From positions 1 to 8,151 of the forward strand of contig CAMGAL010000089.1 in assembly GCA_946007445.1 (NCBI GenBank): a stretch of DNA of 8,151 bases, in the 5' to 3' direction. The first letter of the stretch is position 1, and the number at the start of each line of letters is the position of its first letter. Positions 5,695 to 8,151 of the stretch are shown here, piece by piece. Position numbers and translations under genes: made by a program. This DNA is from an uncultured Mediterranea sp. (GTDB lineage: Bacteria > Bacteroidota > Bacteroidia > Bacteroidales > Bacteroidaceae). A model generated the notes under the pieces. That model did not search any database and was not told the DNA's origin. It was given only the letters and a program-made list of their open reading frames with translations.

Positions 5695-8151
5695 ATGGAG
5701 AATAGCAAGAAATTATTCCTATTAGATGCCTATGCACTAATCTACCGGGCCTATTACGCCCTGATACGCACGCCCCGAGTCAACTCGAAAGGGCTGAATA
5801 CATCGGCCATCTTTGGCTTTGTCAACACCCTGGAGGAGGTGCTGAAGAAGGAGATGCCCACCCACATCGGGGTGGCCTTCGACCCGGCAGGACCTACCTT
5901 CCGGCACGAGGCTTACGAGGCCTACAAAGCCCAACGGGAGGAGACGCCGGAGGACATCCGCCGCAGTGTACCTATTATTAAGGAGATTATCAAAGCCTAT
6001 CGGATTCCCATCCTGGAGGTGCCGGGCTATGAGGCAGACGACGTGATAGGCACCTTGGCCACGCAAGCGGGCAGCCTGGGTATAGAGACCTATATGATGA
6101 CGCCGGACAAGGACTATGGTCAGCTGGTGCAGGAGCACGTCAGCATGTATCGGCCCAAACATAGCGGTGGATTCGAGGTTTTAGGCCCTGAAGAGGTGAA
6201 GGCGAAGTATGCCATCGAGTCGCCCCGACAGGTCATCGACCTGCTGGGTCTGATGGGCGATGCCTCGGACAACATCCCCGGCTGTCCGGGTGTGGGTGAA
6301 AAGACGGCACAGAAGCTCATAGCTCAGTTCGGCAGCATCGAGCAGCTGTTGGAGCAGACCGATCAACTGAAAGGCGCACTGAAGAAGAAGGTGGAAGAGA
6401 ACAAGGAGCAGATACGCTTCTCCAAATTCCTGGCCACCATCAAGACCGATGTGCCCATTGAGCTGAATATGGAGTCGCTGGTGCGCGAAGAGATAGACGA
6501 ACCTGCCTTGCGCCGGCTGTTTGACGAGTTGGAGTTCCGCACACTGGCCGAACGCATCTTGAGCAAAGGGAGCACTCCCCTACCCTCTCCGAACAACGAC
6601 CCATTTGCAGGAACACTGTTTGCCCAACCGGAAGCAAAGAAGGCACCTGAACAAGCCGATTTCTTTGGATTATTTGCGGACGGGGGGACGAATCAGCCGG
6701 AAAATCAAAACCTCAGCGCCTTTGACGAGTCCCTCATGGATTACCAACTGATTGATACAGAGGATAAAATACAAGATTTAGTGAAAAAATTCCAGACAAC
6801 GGAAATTTTTGCTCTGGATACAGAGACCACCCACATCGAGCCGGTGAAGGCCGAGCTGGTGGGAGTGAGCCTCAGCGATGCCGAAAATAGGGCTTACTAC
6901 ATCCCTATTCCGAAAGAACGGGAGGAAGCGTTAAAGATTCTAAATGAGTTGAGACCGCTGCTGGAGGACGAGAGCAAGGTGAAGGTGGGACAGAACATCA
7001 AGTACGACCTGATAGTCCTGGCCGGGTACGGCATCGAGGTGCGCGGGCCACTCTTCGACACCATGCTGGCTCACTATGTGCTGCAGCCGGAGTTGAGACA
7101 CAACATGGACTACCTGGCAGAAATCTACCTGCACTACCGCACCATCCACATCGACGAACTGATAGGCAGTGGCAAGAACCAACGCAACATGCGTGACCTG
7201 GCACCCGAGGAGGTGTACCGCTATGCCTGCGAGGATGCCGACGTGACGCTGAAGCTGAAGAACATCTTGGAGAAAGAGCTGGAGGAGCAGCAGGTGAAGA
7301 GCCTCTTCTACGAGATCGAGATGCCCTTGGTGCCGGTACTGGCGCGGATGGAGCGGAACGGCGTACATATAGATACGGAGACACTGAAACAAGCCTCGGC
7401 CACACTGAGCCAACGGCTCGTGGAGCTGGAAAAGGATATCCATGCGGCAGCGGGCGAGGTGTTCAACATCAGTTCGAGCAAGCAGGTGGGTGACATCCTC
7501 TTCGGACAGATGAAGATAGCCGAGAAGCCTAAGAAGACCAAGACCGGTCAATACGTGACGAGCGAAGAGGTGTTGCAGGGATACCGCAGCAAGCACCCCA
7601 TCGTGGAAAAAATCCTGGAGTACCGCGGACTGAAAAAGTTGCTGAGCACCTATGTGGACGCGCTGCCCCAACTCATCTATCCCGCCACAGGGTGCATACA
7701 CACCTCATTCAACCAAGCGGTGACAGCCACCGGCCGCCTGAGCAGCAGCAATCCCAACCTGCAGAACATCCCCATCCGCGACGAGGACGGCAAGGAGATA
7801 CGACGCGCCTTCGTGCCCGACCCGGGCTGGCTCTTCTTCTCAGCCGACTATTCGCAAATCGAACTGCGCATCATGGCACACCTGAGCGGTGACGAGCACT
7901 TGATAGAGGCCTTCCGCAGTGGGCACGACATCCACACGGCCACGGCCGCCCGCATCTACAAGACCGACCTCAGTGACGTGACATCCGACATGCGCCGCAA
8001 GGCCAAGACAGCCAACTTCGGCATTATCTACGGCATCTCGGTCTTCGGACTTGCAGAACGTATGGGTGTGGAGCGCAAGGAGGCCAAGGAGCTGATTGAC
8101 GAGTACTTCGCCACCTACCCCGGCGTGAAGGAGTATATGGAGCGCCGCTAA
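5695..8151 (+). CDS. polA: DNA polymerase I, missing its C-terminal end
   Basis: PolA fills gaps in excision repair and replaces Okazaki primers. Residues 1 to about 290 are the 5' nuclease domain: D11, the A-D-D pair at 114-116, T-P-D-K-D at 136-140, and M-G-D-A-S-D-N-I-P-G with its helix-hairpin-helix at about 187-215. A variable linker rich in Pro, Asn and Gln follows at about 290-345. The 3'-5' proofreading domain (about 350-540) keeps its catalytic residues: D375 and E377, N434 to D438, and Y510 to D514. In the polymerase domain T-A-T-G-R-L-S-S-S-N-P-N-L-Q-N-I-P, motif A (D718-Y-S-Q-I-E-L-R) and motif B (R767, K771, F775, Y779) are intact. The frame then meets TAA after E-R-R at residue 818, where relatives continue about 120 residues more, including motif C (H-D-E) with its catalytic Asp. 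The stop is the window's last codon, so a contig-edge artefact is likelier than a functional short form. Confidence 0.95.
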   Translation: MENSKKLFLLDAYALIYRAYYALIRTPRVNSKGLNTSAIFGFVNTLEEVLKKEMPTHIGVAFDPAGPTFRHEAYEAYKAQREETPEDIRRSVPIIKEIIKAYRIPILEVPGYEADDVIGTLATQAGSLGIETYMMTPDKDYGQLVQEHVSMYRPKHSGGFEVLGPEEVKAKYAIESPRQVIDLLGLMGDASDNIPGCPGVGEKTAQKLIAQFGSIEQLLEQTDQLKGALKKKVEENKEQIRFSKFLATIKTDVPIELNMESLVREEIDEPALRRLFDELEFRTLAERILSKGSTPLPSPNNDPFAGTLFAQPEAKKAPEQADFFGLFADGGTNQPENQNLSAFDESLMDYQLIDTEDKIQDLVKKFQTTEIFALDTETTHIEPVKAELVGVSLSDAENRAYYIPIPKEREEALKILNELRPLLEDESKVKVGQNIKYDLIVLAGYGIEVRGPLFDTMLAHYVLQPELRHNMDYLAEIYLHYRTIHIDELIGSGKNQRNMRDLAPEEVYRYACEDADVTLKLKNILEKELEEQQVKSLFYEIEMPLVPVLARMERNGVHIDTETLKQASATLSQRLVELEKDIHAAAGEVFNISSSKQVGDILFGQMKIAEKPKKTKTGQYVTSEEVLQGYRSKHPIVEKILEYRGLKKLLSTYVDALPQLIYPATGCIHTSFNQAVTATGRLSSSNPNLQNIPIRDEDGKEIRRAFVPDPGWLFFSADYSQIELRIMAHLSGDEHLIEAFRSGHDIHTATAARIYKTDLSDVTSDMRRKAKTANFGIIYGISVFGLAERMGVERKEAKELIDEYFATYPGVKEYMERR

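Noticed and set aside
6940..7701. 253-residue minus-strand frame inside polA
   Set aside because: It is the longest antisense frame but sits opposite the proofreading and polymerase regions of polA; composition is Leu/His/Gln/Val-rich with no recognisable motif or promoter.

Overview
The window looks like a chromosomal housekeeping segment from a member of the Bacteroidota, most likely the order Bacteroidales. Three things suggest this: the protein sequences have a Bacteroides/Prevotella character, Shine-Dalgarno sequences are missing before the starts, and there are promoter-like matches to the Bacteroides consensus (TTTG, then about 20 bp, then TAnnTTTG). Genus is not resolved. No mobile element, CRISPR array, tRNA or rRNA was seen, and no stretch over 300 bases lacks a gene.

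Layout. Bases 1 to about 200 are anomalous, nearly all C and A. Read in frame they look like a corrupted copy of the conserved middle of mnmG, so this is probably a low-quality contig end. From about 203 the 3' part of mnmG (tRNA wobble-uridine modification) is clean and ends at 901. Six bases later lies a 16-bp exact match to the bacterial parS (ParB-binding) consensus, followed by complete uvrC (nucleotide excision repair). A Bacteroides-type promoter then precedes three closely spaced genes: dtd (D-aminoacyl-tRNA deacylase), a small MazG-like nucleotide pyrophosphohydrolase, and deoC (deoxyribose-phosphate aldolase). On the opposite strand, convergent with deoC, is a long-chain trans-polyprenyl diphosphate synthase gene. 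It shares an AT-rich divergent promoter region, holding a 14-bp perfect palindrome, with polA. PolA keeps its 5' nuclease, an intact proofreading domain and polymerase motifs A and B, but stops at the last base of the window about 120 residues short, before catalytic motif C.

Together: the plus-strand genes serve translation quality control (mnmG, dtd), DNA repair (uvrC, polA) and nucleotide housekeeping (the MazG-like protein, deoC). The polyprenyl synthase feeds quinone or lipid-carrier synthesis. I found no convincing new multi-gene system. The items most worth following up are the parS-like site, the corrupted left end, the truncated polA and the palindrome in the divergent promoter region.
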